A stretch of DNA of 64,000 nt from Sulfitobacter sp. DFL-14 (GTDB lineage: Bacteria > Pseudomonadota > Alphaproteobacteria > Rhodobacterales > Rhodobacteraceae): assembly GCF_003335585.1 (NCBI RefSeq), contig NZ_QBFD01000029.1:126625-190624 (forward strand), read 5' to 3'. Positions within the stretch are counted from its first letter, which is position 1. The number at the start of each line of letters is the position of its first letter. Below the pieces are notes generated by a model. The model was given only the letters and a program-made list of their open reading frames with translations. It made no database searches and was not told where the DNA came from. The position numbers were made by a program, and so were the translations under genes. Of this stretch, positions 42,334 to 51,867 are shown piece by piece.

Positions 42334-44758
42334 TCGCGGGATCATACATGCTGTCATGGGTCACCACCGCCTCGCGCATCTCGCCATGGACGGAGACCTG
42401 CAGCGCCGTGCCTTCGGCCGAAAGCGCCGGTGGCACCAGCGCCATCGCGATGTCATGGGCGAAATGATAGGAATAGCCGCCCGATGTCACGCGCCCGACC
42501 AGTGCGCCATCCTGATACACCCCCTCGTCCGCGAGGACAGAGGTATCGCAGGGCGGCAGTTTCAGCGTCACCAGAACCCGTGCCGGCCCCGCCGCCGCTT
42601 CCGCCCGCAGCGCATCGCGCCCCGGGAAATCGCCCTTGTCCAGCTTGACGAAACGGCCCAGCCCGGCCTCCAGCGGCGAGATGTCCTGCGACAGCTCGCG
42701 GTTGATCGCGCGGTAGGATTTTTCCAGCCGCATCGATTCCAGCGCCCGCAGGCCAAAGGGCACCATCCCATGCGCCGCCCCCGCGTTCAGCAGCAGTTCG
42801 ACCAGATGCCGGTTATAGGCGACGGGGTGGTGCAATTCCCACCCCAGTTCCCCGGTATAGCTGACCCGGATCAGCCGGACATCCCGTGCATAGCCGACCT
42901 CGCCCAACTGGGCAGAAAGCCAGGGGAAGGCCGCGTTGGACAGATCGTTGTCGGTCAAGGGCTGCAGGATCTCGCGGGATTTCGGACCGGCGATGGCAAG
43001 GACGCCAAGCTGCCCGGACAGGTTTTCCAGGATCACCCTGCCATCCTGCGGCAAGAGCCGCGACAGCTGGTCAAGGTTGCGGACCTCGCCGTTCGGTGTG
43101 CTGACGAGGTAGAAATCGTCTTTGCCATAGCGCACCACCGTATATTCCGCGTCGATCCCGCCGCGCGGATTGCAGACCACACTCAGACGCAACCGCCCCA
43201 CTTTCGGCAGCGCATTGGCCATGATCCCATCCAGCCATGCCGCCGCCCCGGCCCCGCGCACGCGGAACTTGGTCATCGGCGACATCTCGATCAGCCCGGC
43301 CGCGCTGCGGGTCGCCCGCACCTCGGCCTCGACATGTTCCATCGACCGTGTCCTGCGAAAGCTGGCCTCCGGCAGCGCCAGTTCGGGCGATGGCGCGTAC
43401 CAGTTCGGAACCTCATAGCCATCAAGCACGGTCCAGACCGCGCCCTTCGCCGTCAGAAGGTCATAAGACCCCACCGTCTTCAGCGGGCGTCCCGCCGGCG
43501 TGTCCTCACCCGGGATATGGGCCAGCATGTGCCGCCCCCAGGTCTCGCGCACCTTGTCGGCGGTCCAGCGCTTGGTCACGTAATCGCCAAAGCGCCGCGG
43601 GTCGAGCGCGGACATGTCCATGCCCGGGTCGCCGTTCAGGATCCAGCGGCTCAGACGCGCGCCCATGGTGCCGCCCCAGAGGATGCCACCCGGCACCCCC
43701 TCGGCCAGCCACAGCCCCTCGTGGCCGGGGGCAGGACCGCACAGCGGCATCTCGTCCGGGGTCATCTGGAAAGGTCCGCGCGTATTGGCCTTGATGCCCA
43801 CCTCGCCCAAGGTTGGCACCCGCTCGATGGCCTGCTCCCACTGGCTCTCGACGGCATCGAAATCCTCGGGCAGCAGGTCCGCGCCGAAATCCTTCGGCAC
43901 CCCGTCCACGGCAAAGAGCTTGAGATCCTTCTCGAATTCATAAGGTCCGAACTGGAAGGCACCTGTGTCCTCGCGCAGATAGGCGCCGTAATCCTCATCC
44001 CGCAGGATCGGCAGTTCGGGCAGCCCCGCGGCCTTGCGGTCTTTCAGCGCGGGCACCACTTCGGTGGTCCAGTATTGATGGACAATCGGGATGCAGGGCA
44101 GATCGAGGCCCACGCGTTTCGCATTCTCGCGGGCATAATTGCCGGTGGCAAAGACCAGGTGATCGCAGGTAATCTCGCCCTGCGAGGTGACAACCTTCCA
44201 GCCGCCGCCGGGCCGCTTCTCATACGACAGCGCTTCGCTGTTCTGATAGATTTTCGCGCCCTGATCCCGCGCCAGCCCCTGGGTGATGTCGGCCGGGTTG
44301 ATATAGCCATCCTCGCGGTGAAGGATCCCGCCGAAAATGGAGTTGCTGGGCGAAAGATACGGATGCTGTTCCTGCACCTGTTCAGGCGTCAGCAGCTCTG
44401 CCGGAACGCCTGCCGCCTCCGCGATGCTGATATAGCTCTGGAACTCGTCCCAGCGGTCCCGGGTATTGGCAACGCGCAGCTGGCCCACCTGACGCAGCCC
44501 GCAGGAGGTGCCCAGCCGGCGTTCCACATCCGCATAGATCCGGATCGTTTCCATCGTCATCTGGCTGATGACATGTGAACGCACAAAGGTGACCAGCAAC
44601 CCCGCCGCATGCCAGGTCGACCCGGCGGTCAGCTGGCTGCGCTCCAGCAACACGGCATCGGAACACCCCTGTTCGGTCAGCCCGAACAGGATGGATGCGC
44701 CAACACATCCCCCACCTACGACAACGACCCTGGCATGTGATTGCATGAACATCCCCAT
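42314..44758 (-). CDS. GcvT-type FAD-dependent dehydrogenase (dimethylglycine/sarcosine dehydrogenase family)
   Basis: An 814-residue two-domain enzyme. The N-terminal DAO half begins [19 protein letters not shown] with the FAD fold, followed by [12 protein letters not shown] (near 50), whose His binds FAD covalently in this family. The C-terminal half is a GcvT folate-binding region with [18 protein letters not shown] (near 480) and [15 protein letters not shown] (near 642). It should demethylate an N-methylated glycine and pass the one-carbon unit to tetrahydrofolate. The substrate among dimethylglycine, sarcosine and related amines is not decidable here. It is in keeping with the MttB-like gene at the window start. 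Confidence 0.9.
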   Translation of the reverse strand: MGMFMQSHARVVVVGGGCVGASILFGLTEQGCSDAVLLERSQLTAGSTWHAAGLLVTFVRSHVISQMTMETIRIYADVERRLGTSCGLRQVGQLRVANTRDRWDEFQSYISIAEAAGVPAELLTPEQVQEQHPYLSPSNSIFGGILHREDGYINPADITQGLARDQGAKIYQNSEALSYEKRPGGGWKVVTSQGEITCDHLVFATGNYARENAKRVGLDLPCIPIVHQYWTTEVVPALKDRKAAGLPELPILRDEDYGAYLREDTGAFQFGPYEFEKDLKLFAVDGVPKDFGADLLPEDFDAVESQWEQAIERVPTLGEVGIKANTRGPFQMTPDEMPLCGPAPGHEGLWLAEGVPGGILWGGTMGARLSRWILNGDPGMDMSALDPRRFGDYVTKRWTADKVRETWGRHMLAHIPGEDTPAGRPLKTVGSYDLLTAKGAVWTVLDGYEVPNWYAPSPELALPEASFRRTRSMEHVEAEVRATRSAAGLIEMSPMTKFRVRGAGAAAWLDGIMANALPKVGRLRLSVVCNPRGGIDAEYTVVRYGKDDFYLVSTPNGEVRNLDQLSRLLPQDGRVILENLSGQLGVLAIAGPKSREILQPLTDNDLSNAAFPWLSAQLGEVGYARDVRLIRVSYTGELGWELHHPVAYNRHLVELLLNAGAAHGMVPFGLRALESMRLEKSYRAINRELSQDISPLEAGLGRFVKLDKGDFPGRDALRAEAAAGPARVLVTLKLPPCDTSVLADEGVYQDGALVGRVTSGGYSYHFAHDIAMALVPPALSAEGTALQVSVHGEMREAVVTHDSMYDPASARARM

Positions 44759-44859
44759 TGAAATTTCTGGGCGAGGCTATTCCGCCAAACCGCAGTTGTC
44801 CCGTGCAAAACCGCAACCCGAAATTCGCGCGGCGCACCAGCAGGCGATGCTGGTGCGGA

Positions 44860-45102
44860 AGACCTGCGCATCAGGCAGGTCAGGAGTTTGAACCAAAGGC
44901 ACTGCGCCCCACACCAGGGTCGATGGATCTGTGTCTGATAACGTCGCTCGCCCTGGACATCGTTGTGGAAATGCTCAGGCGTGCCCCCGTTCCGATAGAG
45001 GCCGGGCCCATCGCACGCACCGGCGGCCAAGGTCCTATACTGTCGGTCTATATACGCGACCCGGACCATAACCTGAGCGAGATTTCGAGTTACGACGCAT
45101 GA
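44860..45102 (+). pseudogene. 5'-truncated VOC-family gene fragment
   Basis: About 75 codons encode the C-terminal half of a small glyoxalase-fold protein: [18 protein letters not shown], then [20 protein letters not shown], and the closing [21 protein letters not shown], where family members have a metal-binding Glu. The first module is missing, and sequence before 44860 in the same frame does not look related. There is no proper start. It is a remnant next to mobile debris. Confidence 0.7.
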
Positions 45103-45124
45103 CCGGTTGGTCCCGGTTCTGCGC

Positions 45125-45492
45125 AAATGAAGACATGTCATTTTTGACATGTGAGGCTGCTGACAAACCCGGAAACGGCTGCCGCCGGAGGTAAATCGTT
45201 CTTCTGCGCTCTGCGTTACGTTTTCGAACGAAGGGCCGCGCCCGAGCCTGGGAGGGCGCATTGAGACGCGCATTCGGAGCGCCTCCCTTACAAATATCAA
45301 TGTTGTCAGTGTGATACGAGAAGTCACCAAAAGCGCCCTCCCGGGGGGAGGGTCGGGCGCGGCCCGGGCTGACACCCGGGCCAAGGCTTGTGGCTGGCGT
45401 CGTGGAAGAACGATTTCGTTGTTTCGGGGGGGCGGGTGCAGGAACGTGCTTTTTCAGCAGCCTCACATGTCATTTTTGACATGTCTTCATTT
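45125..45492. mobile_element. MITE-like element, 368 bp with 39-base terminal inverted repeats
   Basis: The ends (45125-45163 and 45454-45492) are inverted copies that agree at 34 of 39 positions. All five differences lie in the TTTTT loop of a nested palindrome ACATGTCA-TTTTT-GACATGT. A second inverted pair, AAATCGTTCTTC (45193-45204) and GAAGAACGATTT (45405-45416), lies inside, and the centre has further GC-rich hairpins. There is no transposase gene and no obvious target duplication. Confidence 0.7.
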
Positions 45493-45714
45493 ACGGATCA
45501 GCACCGCGCGCATATGGCACCTTCATGGCTGGCGCAGCGGAGGTCCGGAAAGCGCCCTTTCCGCTTCCCCCCGCGCGGAATCAAGGCCGCAGGCCGCCGC
45601 GCATCATGCCAAAGGCATTTCTCCGACATGACGGGCCGTCCCCTGGCACGGCGATTTGGCTGCTGTAATGCCAAATCGTTATGTAGGATGTGCTTGGCCA
45701 CCATAAAGTGCCAG

Positions 45715-45804
45715 TCACAGAGGTCGGATCGCCGCAACACATGCTACAAATTTCTCAGCGGGCGTTTGGTATTGCAAGGCCTTTCGCGGTCGCTCATTGA
45801 GCTG
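45715..45804 (-). pseudogene. IS30-family transposase C-terminal remnant
   Basis: The minus strand encodes [19 protein letters not shown] followed by [10 protein letters not shown] and a stop. RPRK-L-Y-TPAE is the typical end of IS30-family transposases. Nothing upstream in this frame continues the transposase, so only the last 30 codons remain. Confidence 0.75.
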
Positions 45805-46027
45805 GCAGTCGACACTCTCGCATCGGCAAGCCGCCCCCCCGCAGCCGCCCGCCGCGCAAACATCACGGCGAAACCCCGCTTTCCCGACACCATCCGCCAA
45901 AAATTCCCACAGCGCGCCCCCTTCGGTGCCGCCCGAGGTTGACAAGCCCCCGACCAGGCGCGATGTCTGCGCCCTCATAACCCGCAACCGGGCGTCTCGT
46001 AGGCGCCAAACCGACGAGGAGGCCCAG

Positions 46028-48013
46028 ATGGCCCGGATCACCCTTACCCTTCCCGATGGCAATGCACGACAGTACGACGCAGGTATCACTGCGGGCGAGG
46101 TCGCGGCAGACATCTCCAAATCCCTCGGCAAGAAGGCCATCAGCGCCACCGTCAACAACATGCATTACGATCTGGCCTGGCCGATCGACGGCGACGCCGA
46201 CATCGCCATTCACACCATGGCGGACGAAGAGCAGGCCAACGAACTGCTGCGCCACGACCTGGCCCATATCATGGCCCGCGCCGTGCAGGAAATCTGGCCC
46301 GACACCCGCGTCACCATCGGCCCTGTCATCAAGGACGGCTGGTACTACGACTTTGACCGCGCCGAACCCTTCACCCCCGAAGACCTGGGCGAGATCGAAA
46401 AGAAGATGAAAGAGATCATCAACAAGCGCGATCCCGTCCGCACCGAGGTCTGGGATCGTGATGTTGCACTCAAATACTACGAAGACCGGGGCGAGCCCTA
46501 CAAGGTCGAGCTGATCGAAAGCATCCCGGGCGACGAGCCACTGCGCATGTATTGGCACGGCGACTGGCAGGATCTCTGCCGGGGTCCGCACCTGCAACAT
46601 ACCGGCCAGGTGCCGGGCGATGCCTTCAAGCTGATGTCCATCGCCGGTGCCTATTGGCGCGGCGACAGCAAGCGCCAGATGCTGCAACGCATCTACGGCG
46701 TGGCCTTCACCGGCAAGGAAAAGCTGCGCGCGCATCTCAACATGCTGGAAGAAGCCGCCAAGCGCGACCACCGCAAGCTGGGCCGCGAGATGGACCTTTT
46801 CCACATGCAGGAAGAAGCCCCCGGTCAGGTCTTCTGGCACCCCAACGGCTGGACCATCTACACCACGCTGCAGGACTACATGCGCCGCAAGCAGCGCGCG
46901 GGCGGCTACCGCGAGATCAACACCCCCCAGATCGTCGACCGCAAGCTGTGGGAACTCTCGGGCCACTGGGACAAGTACCAGCACCACATGTTCATCGTCG
47001 AAGTGGACGAAAGCCGCGATGGCGAGCATGACGATGCCGCCGCAACCAACAAGGCCGAAACCCGCATCAACGCGCTGAAGCCGATGAACTGCCCCTGTCA
47101 CGTCCAGGTCTACAATCAGGGCCTCAAATCCTACCGCGACCTGCCGCTGCGGCTGGCCGAATTCGGCTCCTGCACCCGCTACGAGCCCTCCGGCGCGCTG
47201 CACGGCATCATGCGCGTGCGCGGCTTTACCCAGGATGACGCCCATATCTTCTGCACCGAGGAACAGATCGAGGCGGAATGCGCCCGCTTCATCGAATTCC
47301 TCGCCGAGATCTATGCCGAGCTGGGCTTTCCCACCTTCGAGATCAAATTCGCCACCCGCCCCGAAAAGCGCGTGGGCACCGAGGAATCCTGGGATTACGT
47401 CGAAAACGCGCTGGAGGAAGCGATCCGCAAGACCGGCCGCACCTACACGCTGGAACCGGGCGACGGCGCCTTCTATGGCCCCAAGCTCGACTTCTACCTG
47501 ACCGATGCCATCGGCCGTGTCTGGCAATGCGGCACCTTCCAGGTGGACCCGAACCTGCCCGAACGGCTTGATGCCACCTATATCGGCGAGGACGGGGCCA
47601 AACACCGCCCCTTCATGCTGCACCGCGCCACGCTGGGCAGTTTTGAACGCTTCGTCGGCATCCTGGTGGAGGAACACGCAGGCAAGCTGCCCTTCTGGCT
47701 GGCCCCGCGTCAGGTTGTGGTCGCCTCCATCACTTCCGAGGCCGATGACTACGTGCAGGAAGTCGTTGCCGAACTGCTGGCCGCAGGCGTGCGCGCCGAA
47801 GCGGATGTGCGCAACGAAAAGATCAACTACAAGGTCCGCGAACATTCGGTCGGCAAGGTGCCTGTCATCCTGGCCGTCGGTGCGCGCGAGGTTGAGGACA
47901 GAACAGTCTCCGTCCGCCGCCTTGGCGAAAAACAAACATCGGTTCAGCCGCTTGCCGAAGTTGCTGTAACATTGGCCACCGAGGCCACACCGCCGGACCT
48001 GCGCGCGTTGTAA
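46028..48013 (+). CDS. thrS: Threonyl-tRNA synthetase
   Basis: A 661-residue class II synthetase with the full ThrRS plan: TGS domain (about 1-62), editing domain with [11 protein letters not shown] and the later [10 protein letters not shown] (His/Cys editing site, about 75-230), catalytic core with [10 protein letters not shown] (zinc Cys) and [19 protein letters not shown] (motif 2), [12 protein letters not shown] (motif 3), and an anticodon-binding domain (about 550-661). The ATG at 46028 follows GAGGAGG and fits the conserved start [10 protein letters not shown]; the frame is open far upstream. Confidence 0.97.
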   Translation: MARITLTLPDGNARQYDAGITAGEVAADISKSLGKKAISATVNNMHYDLAWPIDGDADIAIHTMADEEQANELLRHDLAHIMARAVQEIWPDTRVTIGPVIKDGWYYDFDRAEPFTPEDLGEIEKKMKEIINKRDPVRTEVWDRDVALKYYEDRGEPYKVELIESIPGDEPLRMYWHGDWQDLCRGPHLQHTGQVPGDAFKLMSIAGAYWRGDSKRQMLQRIYGVAFTGKEKLRAHLNMLEEAAKRDHRKLGREMDLFHMQEEAPGQVFWHPNGWTIYTTLQDYMRRKQRAGGYREINTPQIVDRKLWELSGHWDKYQHHMFIVEVDESRDGEHDDAAATNKAETRINALKPMNCPCHVQVYNQGLKSYRDLPLRLAEFGSCTRYEPSGALHGIMRVRGFTQDDAHIFCTEEQIEAECARFIEFLAEIYAELGFPTFEIKFATRPEKRVGTEESWDYVENALEEAIRKTGRTYTLEPGDGAFYGPKLDFYLTDAIGRVWQCGTFQVDPNLPERLDATYIGEDGAKHRPFMLHRATLGSFERFVGILVEEHAGKLPFWLAPRQVVVASITSEADDYVQEVVAELLAAGVRAEADVRNEKINYKVREHSVGKVPVILAVGAREVEDRTVSVRRLGEKQTSVQPLAEVAVTLATEATPPDLRAL

Positions 48014-48017
48014 CATT

Positions 48018-48039
48018 CACCGGGCGGTGCCTGCCGCCC
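48018..48039 (+). terminator. GC-rich hairpin after thrS
   Basis: CCGGGCGG (48018-48025) and CCGCCCGG (48032-48039) form a perfect eight-pair stem four bases after the stop. The following bases are C-rich, not T-rich, so its strength as a terminator is uncertain. Confidence 0.5.
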
Positions 48040-48214
48040 GGCCCCCGCCTGAAACAATTTCGCCGCAATGGCGCTGTCTTCGCGCAACTTTCACCGGATT
48101 TCTCACGTTTCTCCTGACAGGATCGTGACACACCTGCTCGTGAATGGTGCTAAGGTCCGGTGACTGCTTTACTCAAGGCATCACATGTTCCACATGACGA
48201 ATACAGGAGGCTTT

Positions 48215-48520
48215 ATGTCCAACACCATGAAATCATTCGCCATTGCAGGCGCAGTTGCCGCCGCGATGACGGCGCACGGCACCACGACCGCCGAAGCGGC
48301 GTCCAAGGAAAAATGCTACGGCGTCAGCCTTGCCGGCGAAAACGATTGTGCGGCCGGCCCCGGCACCACCTGTGCAGGCACCTCCGTGACCGACTATCAG
48401 GGCAACGCCTGGACCCTGGTTGACGCAGGCACCTGCGCCGAGATCGAGCTGCCGCAAATGGCCGACGGAACGCCACGCCAGGGCTCTCTTGAGGCGCTGG
48501 ACCGCGACCTGCCCGCATAA
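48215..48520 (+). CDS. bufA: Bufferin-type copper-binding peptide precursor (BufA, DUF2282)
   Basis: A 101-residue DUF2282 protein. A signal peptide (about 1-28, ending AEA) is followed by [20 protein letters not shown] and TTCAG, with Cys34, Cys45, Cys53 and Cys74; the spacing is that of bufferin precursors. In characterised bufferins the MNIO enzyme BufB with BufC turns core cysteines into copper-binding thiooxazole-type groups, and the peptide is exported to the periplasm as protection against copper. The start is the ATG four bases after AGGAGG. Cys74 lies outside the tight core. A short acidic tail ends LDRDLPA. Confidence 0.88.
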   Translation: MSNTMKSFAIAGAVAAAMTAHGTTTAEAASKEKCYGVSLAGENDCAAGPGTTCAGTSVTDYQGNAWTLVDAGTCAEIELPQMADGTPRQGSLEALDRDLPA

Positions 48521-48592
48521 CCCAAAGATCCGCACCCCGGGCCATCTGTCCGGGGTGCCACTCTGCCCCCGACCCCAGCTGCCCGGAGCGAT

Positions 48593-49444
48593 ATGATGCT
48601 TGACGCGGCCCACCCGTTTGACCGCCTGCCGAACGCCCCCGGCGTTGGCTACAAACCCCAGCATTTCAACGACCTGCAGAACGACCCCGGCGATGTCGCC
48701 TGGATCGAGGTCCATGCCGAGAACTATATGGGCGACGGGGGCCGCCCGCTGGCGCAACTGCGCGCCCTGTCGGAAAAATTTCCCCTCTCGGTGCATGGTG
48801 TCGGCCTTTCCATCGGCGGCGAAGGGCCGCTGGACCGCGACCATCTCGCCCGGCTGAAAAAGCTCTGCGACTGGGCCAAACCGGCCAGTTTCTCCGAACA
48901 TCTGGCATGGTCCACCCATGGGGCGGAATTCCTGAATGACCTGCTGCCCCTGCCCTATACCCAGGCCACGCTGGCCCGCGTCGCGGACCACATCAATCAG
49001 GTGCAAGACAGGCTGGGGCGGCGGATGCTGCTGGAAAACCCCTCCAGCTATCTTGTTTTTGACGACTCCGACTTGTCTGAATGCGACTTTTTATCCACGC
49101 TGACCCGGCAAACCGGCTGTGGTCTCTTGCTGGATGTGAACAATGTCTTCATTTCCGCCACCAATCTGGGGATCAGCGCTCAGGCCTATATCGATGCCTA
49201 TCCGACCGACCGGGTCGAAGAGCTGCATGTCGGCGGCCATGACGAGGATCACGACGATCATGGCGCGCCGCTGCTGATCGACAGCCACGGCAAACCCGTG
49301 GCTGATCCGGTCTGGGCCCTGCTGGATTATGCGCTGGCGCAGACCGGCCCGAAACCGGTGCTGGTGGAATGGGACAATGATGTGCCCGACTGGCCCCTCC
49401 TGCGGGCAGAGGCGCAGCGCGCCGCAAGGGCGCTTGCCGGATGA
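48593..49444 (+). CDS. bufB: Multinuclear non-heme iron oxidase (MNIO, DUF692), bufferin maturase BufB
   Basis: A 283-residue TIM-barrel protein of the DUF692 family. It shows [14 protein letters not shown] at the start, EVHAENYMG (near 40), [12 protein letters not shown] (near 65), [13 protein letters not shown] (near 102), LLENPSSYL (near 143), [14 protein letters not shown] (near 178), [13 protein letters not shown] (near 209) and [12 protein letters not shown] (near 259). The His, Glu, Asp and Asn in these motifs hold the iron cluster. Its place after bufA and the ATGA overlap with bufC fit peptide maturation. Confidence 0.93.
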   Translation: MMLDAAHPFDRLPNAPGVGYKPQHFNDLQNDPGDVAWIEVHAENYMGDGGRPLAQLRALSEKFPLSVHGVGLSIGGEGPLDRDHLARLKKLCDWAKPASFSEHLAWSTHGAEFLNDLLPLPYTQATLARVADHINQVQDRLGRRMLLENPSSYLVFDDSDLSECDFLSTLTRQTGCGLLLDVNNVFISATNLGISAQAYIDAYPTDRVEELHVGGHDEDHDDHGAPLLIDSHGKPVADPVWALLDYALAQTGPKPVLVEWDNDVPDWPLLRAEAQRAARALAG

Positions 49445-50181
49445 CTGCGCAGGAGGCATTCCGGCAAGCGCTGCTGGACCCGGATCAACCGGTGCCGACC
49501 GGCCTCAGCGATGGCAAGGCCAGCCCCGTCGGCCGGCGCTATGCGGTCTACCGCAACAATGTCACGGTCTCGCTGAGCGAAGCGATGACCACCGCCTTCC
49601 CGCTGGTCCGCAAGCTGATCGGGGGTCAACGCTTTGACCGGCTGGCGCTGGAATTCATCCGCGCCTTTCCGCCCCGGTCGCCGCTGATGATGTTCTACGG
49701 CGCTGATTTTCCCGCCTTCATCCAGGGTTTCGCCCCCCTGTCGCAGATCGGCTATCTGGCCGATGCCGCCCGGCTGGACCTTGCCCTGCGCCGGTCCTAC
49801 CACGCGGCGGATGCCGCACCTTTCGATCCGGCCCCGCTGGCAAGCATGACCCCGGCGGCGCTGACGGAACTGCGCCTGCCGCTGGCCCCGGCCAGCGTGA
49901 TCCTGCGCTCTGTCTGGCCGCTCTATGACATCTGGCGCTTCAACATGCAGCCCGATGCGCCCAAACCCGCCGCCATCCCCCAGGACGTGCTGGTCACCCG
50001 GCCCGAATTCGACCCGGCGCCGCATCCCCTGCCCGCCGGTGCCGCCGACTGGCTCGCCGCCCTTGCCGAAGGTCACACCCTGGGCGCGGCCGTGGACAGG
50101 GCCACGACATGCCACGCGGATTTCGATCTGGGCCGCAGCCTGACCGCCGCCCTGAATGCCCGGGCCTTTACGGCTCTTTGA
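49441..50181 (+). CDS. bufC: DUF2063 family protein, bufferin partner BufC
   Basis: A 246-residue protein. The N-terminal DUF2063 domain reads [30 protein letters not shown] (about 31-60, cited in part), followed by [16 protein letters not shown] and FPAFI, and the C-terminal half holds [22 protein letters not shown]. In MNIO operons this partner recognises the precursor and presents it to the enzyme. It overlaps bufB by four bases. Confidence 0.92.
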   Translation: MTAQEAFRQALLDPDQPVPTGLSDGKASPVGRRYAVYRNNVTVSLSEAMTTAFPLVRKLIGGQRFDRLALEFIRAFPPRSPLMMFYGADFPAFIQGFAPLSQIGYLADAARLDLALRRSYHAADAAPFDPAPLASMTPAALTELRLPLAPASVILRSVWPLYDIWRFNMQPDAPKPAAIPQDVLVTRPEFDPAPHPLPAGAADWLAALAEGHTLGAAVDRATTCHADFDLGRSLTAALNARAFTAL

Positions 50182-50194
50182 TCAAGGACACGCT

Positions 50195-50743
50195 ATGTCA
50201 TCACTCCTGTCTCATTATTTCGCCGTGACCGACAGGCTGGCACGGGCAGACTGGCTCCTGTCGACGCTTGCAAGGTTCCTTGTTGCCGCGATCCTGCTGG
50301 TCTACTTCCTGAACTCCGGTCTGACCAAGCTGGGCGATGGTCTGGCGGGCCTCCTGATGCCTTCCGCCGGCGCCTATGCCCAGATTTTCCCCAAGGCGTT
50401 CGAGGCCGCAGGATATGATTCCGACGCGCTTTCCGCGTTTCACCAGATCGTCGTCATCGCCGGAACCTGGGCCGAATTCATCCTGCCCGTCGCCATCGTG
50501 CTGGGGCTGTTCACCCGGCTCGCGGCGCTGGGCATGATCGGCTTTGTCGTGCTGCAATCCCTGACCGACATCTACGGCCACGGCCAGACCGATGCCCTGG
50601 GGGCATGGTTTGACCGCTTCCCCGATGCGCTTGTGCTGGATCAGCGCGGCCTGTGGGTGTTTGTCCTGCTGGTGCTGGTGATCAAGGGCGCAGGCCCCCT
50701 GTCATTCGACCGGGCGTTGCGGGGCAGCACGGGCCCTGCCTGA
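50195..50743 (+). CDS. DoxX family membrane protein of the buf operon
   Basis: A 182-residue protein with four hydrophobic helices (about 24-42, 85-105, 112-130 and 150-168). The segment LARFLVAAILLVYFLNSGLTKL and the GTWAEFILPVAIVLGLFTR helix fit the DoxX/DUF417 group that often closes bufferin operons. AAGGA lies six bases before the ATG, and the gap to bufC is 13 bases. A redox or electron-transfer role in the inner membrane is likely, not shown. Confidence 0.88.
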   Translation: MSSLLSHYFAVTDRLARADWLLSTLARFLVAAILLVYFLNSGLTKLGDGLAGLLMPSAGAYAQIFPKAFEAAGYDSDALSAFHQIVVIAGTWAEFILPVAIVLGLFTRLAALGMIGFVVLQSLTDIYGHGQTDALGAWFDRFPDALVLDQRGLWVFVLLVLVIKGAGPLSFDRALRGSTGPA

Positions 50744-50753
50744 GCGCCCGGGA

Positions 50754-51077
50754 TCAGGAAGCAAGCGCTTTGACCTCGGCCTCGACCTCGCTGTTCCACC
50801 CCAGGAAAAGCGCATTTCCCGCCGCAATCAGCGGCCGTTTCATCACCGCCGGATGCGCCTTGATCAGGTCCCGCGCCGCCATGCCGCGCGCCGCCTCGTC
50901 CAGCCCCCGCCAGGTCGCCGAGCGTGTGTTGACCAGCGCCGCCTGAAACTGCTCCAGGGCCGCATCCAGCACCGCATCGGGCAGGTCATCGGCCCGTACA
51001 TCCACCAGTTCCGCAGCAGGCAGCGATTTCAATGCCTTGCGGCAGGTGTCACAATTCTTCAATCCATAGATGCGCAT
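50754..51077 (-). CDS. ArsC/Spx-family thioredoxin-fold protein, 107 residues
   Basis: A short protein of the arsenate-reductase-like fold: RIYGLKNCDTCRKALKSL (Cys9 and Cys12 in CDTC), then VNTRSATWRGL and PAVMKRPLIAAGNALFLGW. Spx and YffB proteins have this CxxC and the RPL loop; the classical arsenate reductase has a single Cys. The function is thus more likely thiol-based regulation or repair than arsenate detoxification. Convergent with the buf operon. Confidence 0.82.
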   Translation of the reverse strand: MRIYGLKNCDTCRKALKSLPAAELVDVRADDLPDAVLDAALEQFQAALVNTRSATWRGLDEAARGMAARDLIKAHPAVMKRPLIAAGNALFLGWNSEVEAEVKALAS

Positions 51078-51242
51078 TTTGCGGGCCCTTTTGTTATTCC
51101 CCGGTTGTTTATTGCAGGAAATTTGGACGGGAAACTTGATTTTCCGGCACAGTGCTCAATCTTTTTACCTGTGGGCCCGGGCGATGAACGGGCACACCCT
51201 GCCGCGGCAGGAACAGCAAAGATCAAAGGAGGCACGGACATT

Positions 51243-51449
51243 ATGCCAACTGGCACCGTGAAGTGGTTCAACACAACCAAAGGGTACGGTTTCATCGCAC
51301 CCGAAGGTGGGGGGAACGACGTTTTTGTACATATCTCTGCAGTGGAGCGGTCCGGCCTGACCGGCCTTGCTGACGAGCAGAAAGTGAGCTTTGAGCTCAC
51401 CGAGGGACGCGACGGGCGTCAGATGGCGACCGATCTGGCGCTGCTCTGA
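51243..51449 (+). CDS. Cold-shock protein (CspA family)
   Basis: A 68-residue single-domain protein: GTVKWFNTTKGYGFIAPEGG (residues 4-23, RNP1 KGYGFI) and NDVFVHISAVE (RNP2 VFVHI). It binds single-stranded RNA and DNA as a chaperone. An AAGGAGG ribosome site lies ten bases before the ATG, and the leader of more than 100 bases is long, as is common for csp genes. A GC-rich hairpin follows. Confidence 0.93.
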   Translation: MPTGTVKWFNTTKGYGFIAPEGGGNDVFVHISAVERSGLTGLADEQKVSFELTEGRDGRQMATDLALL

Positions 51450-51455
51450 CCGATC

Positions 51456-51483
51456 CGGTCCCGGCGGCAAGGCACCGGGACCG
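51456..51483. terminator. Hairpin between the convergent csp and exported-protein genes
   Basis: CGGTCCCGG (51456-51464) pairs perfectly with CCGGGACCG (51475-51483) over a ten-base loop. It has no long T-run, but its place between convergent genes suits a shared terminator. Confidence 0.6.
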
Positions 51484-51493
51484 CCTGTTCACA

Positions 51494-51787
51494 TCAGTCG
51501 CAGCCCTTGAGGCCCGCCTGACAATGAGCGCGCGCCGAGCGCACGTAATGTTGCCTGACCGGTTTGTGTCTGCGTACCGGATGGGCCATGGCCTGCTGGT
51601 ATGAGATGCTCTGGTTCGGGGTGCCACAGCAGATGGCACCGGCGATTGTAATCGGCTGCAGGCCAGCGGGGCAGTAATTTGCGCTGGCCGGATAGGCATA
51701 AATCTTGGGCTGAGCCGCGACCTGTGCAGGCATCAGCGTGGTAAATGTCATGGCGATGGCGGCCATCGCGCCGGTTGTGAAACGCAT
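51494..51787 (-). CDS. Small exported cysteine-containing protein
   Basis: A 97-residue protein with a signal peptide (cleavage likely after VAAQ, about residue 26). The mature part has YCPAGLQPITIAGAICCGTP and C-terminal HCQAGLKGC, five cysteines in all, and a basic middle (HPVRRHKPVRQHYVRSARAH). The layout recalls small periplasmic proteins of the Rhodobacteraceae; I know no function. Confidence 0.65.
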   Translation of the reverse strand: MRFTTGAMAAIAMTFTTLMPAQVAAQPKIYAYPASANYCPAGLQPITIAGAICCGTPNQSISYQQAMAHPVRRHKPVRQHYVRSARAHCQAGLKGCD

Positions 51788-51867
51788 ATTATCCCTCGTT
51801 TATCATACCGCTATATGGCCCAAGTGTGACCGCGCGGGGCGGGGCTGTCCAGCGTTTATTGCCGCAT

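Larger units (their letters stand above)
45103..46027. other. Mobile-element debris and spacer before thrS
   Basis: No intact gene was found in these 925 bases. In order they hold a MITE-like element (45125-45492), about 220 bases with short hairpins but nothing recognised, an IS30-type transposase tail (45715-45804), and about 220 bases of thrS leader without a recognisable riboswitch. Confidence 0.6.

Noticed and set aside
42215-44578. 787-codon + strand frame over the GcvT-type dehydrogenase
   Set aside because: The complement of a clear enzyme gene; the product is His/Arg/Gln-rich without motifs.
45903-46027. Amino-acid riboswitch or T-box in the thrS leader
   Set aside because: T-boxes are not expected in this phylum and no specifier-loop or antiterminator pattern was seen.
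45863-48016. 717-codon minus-strand frame over thrS
   Set aside because: A shadow of thrS, whose motifs are complete on the + strand.
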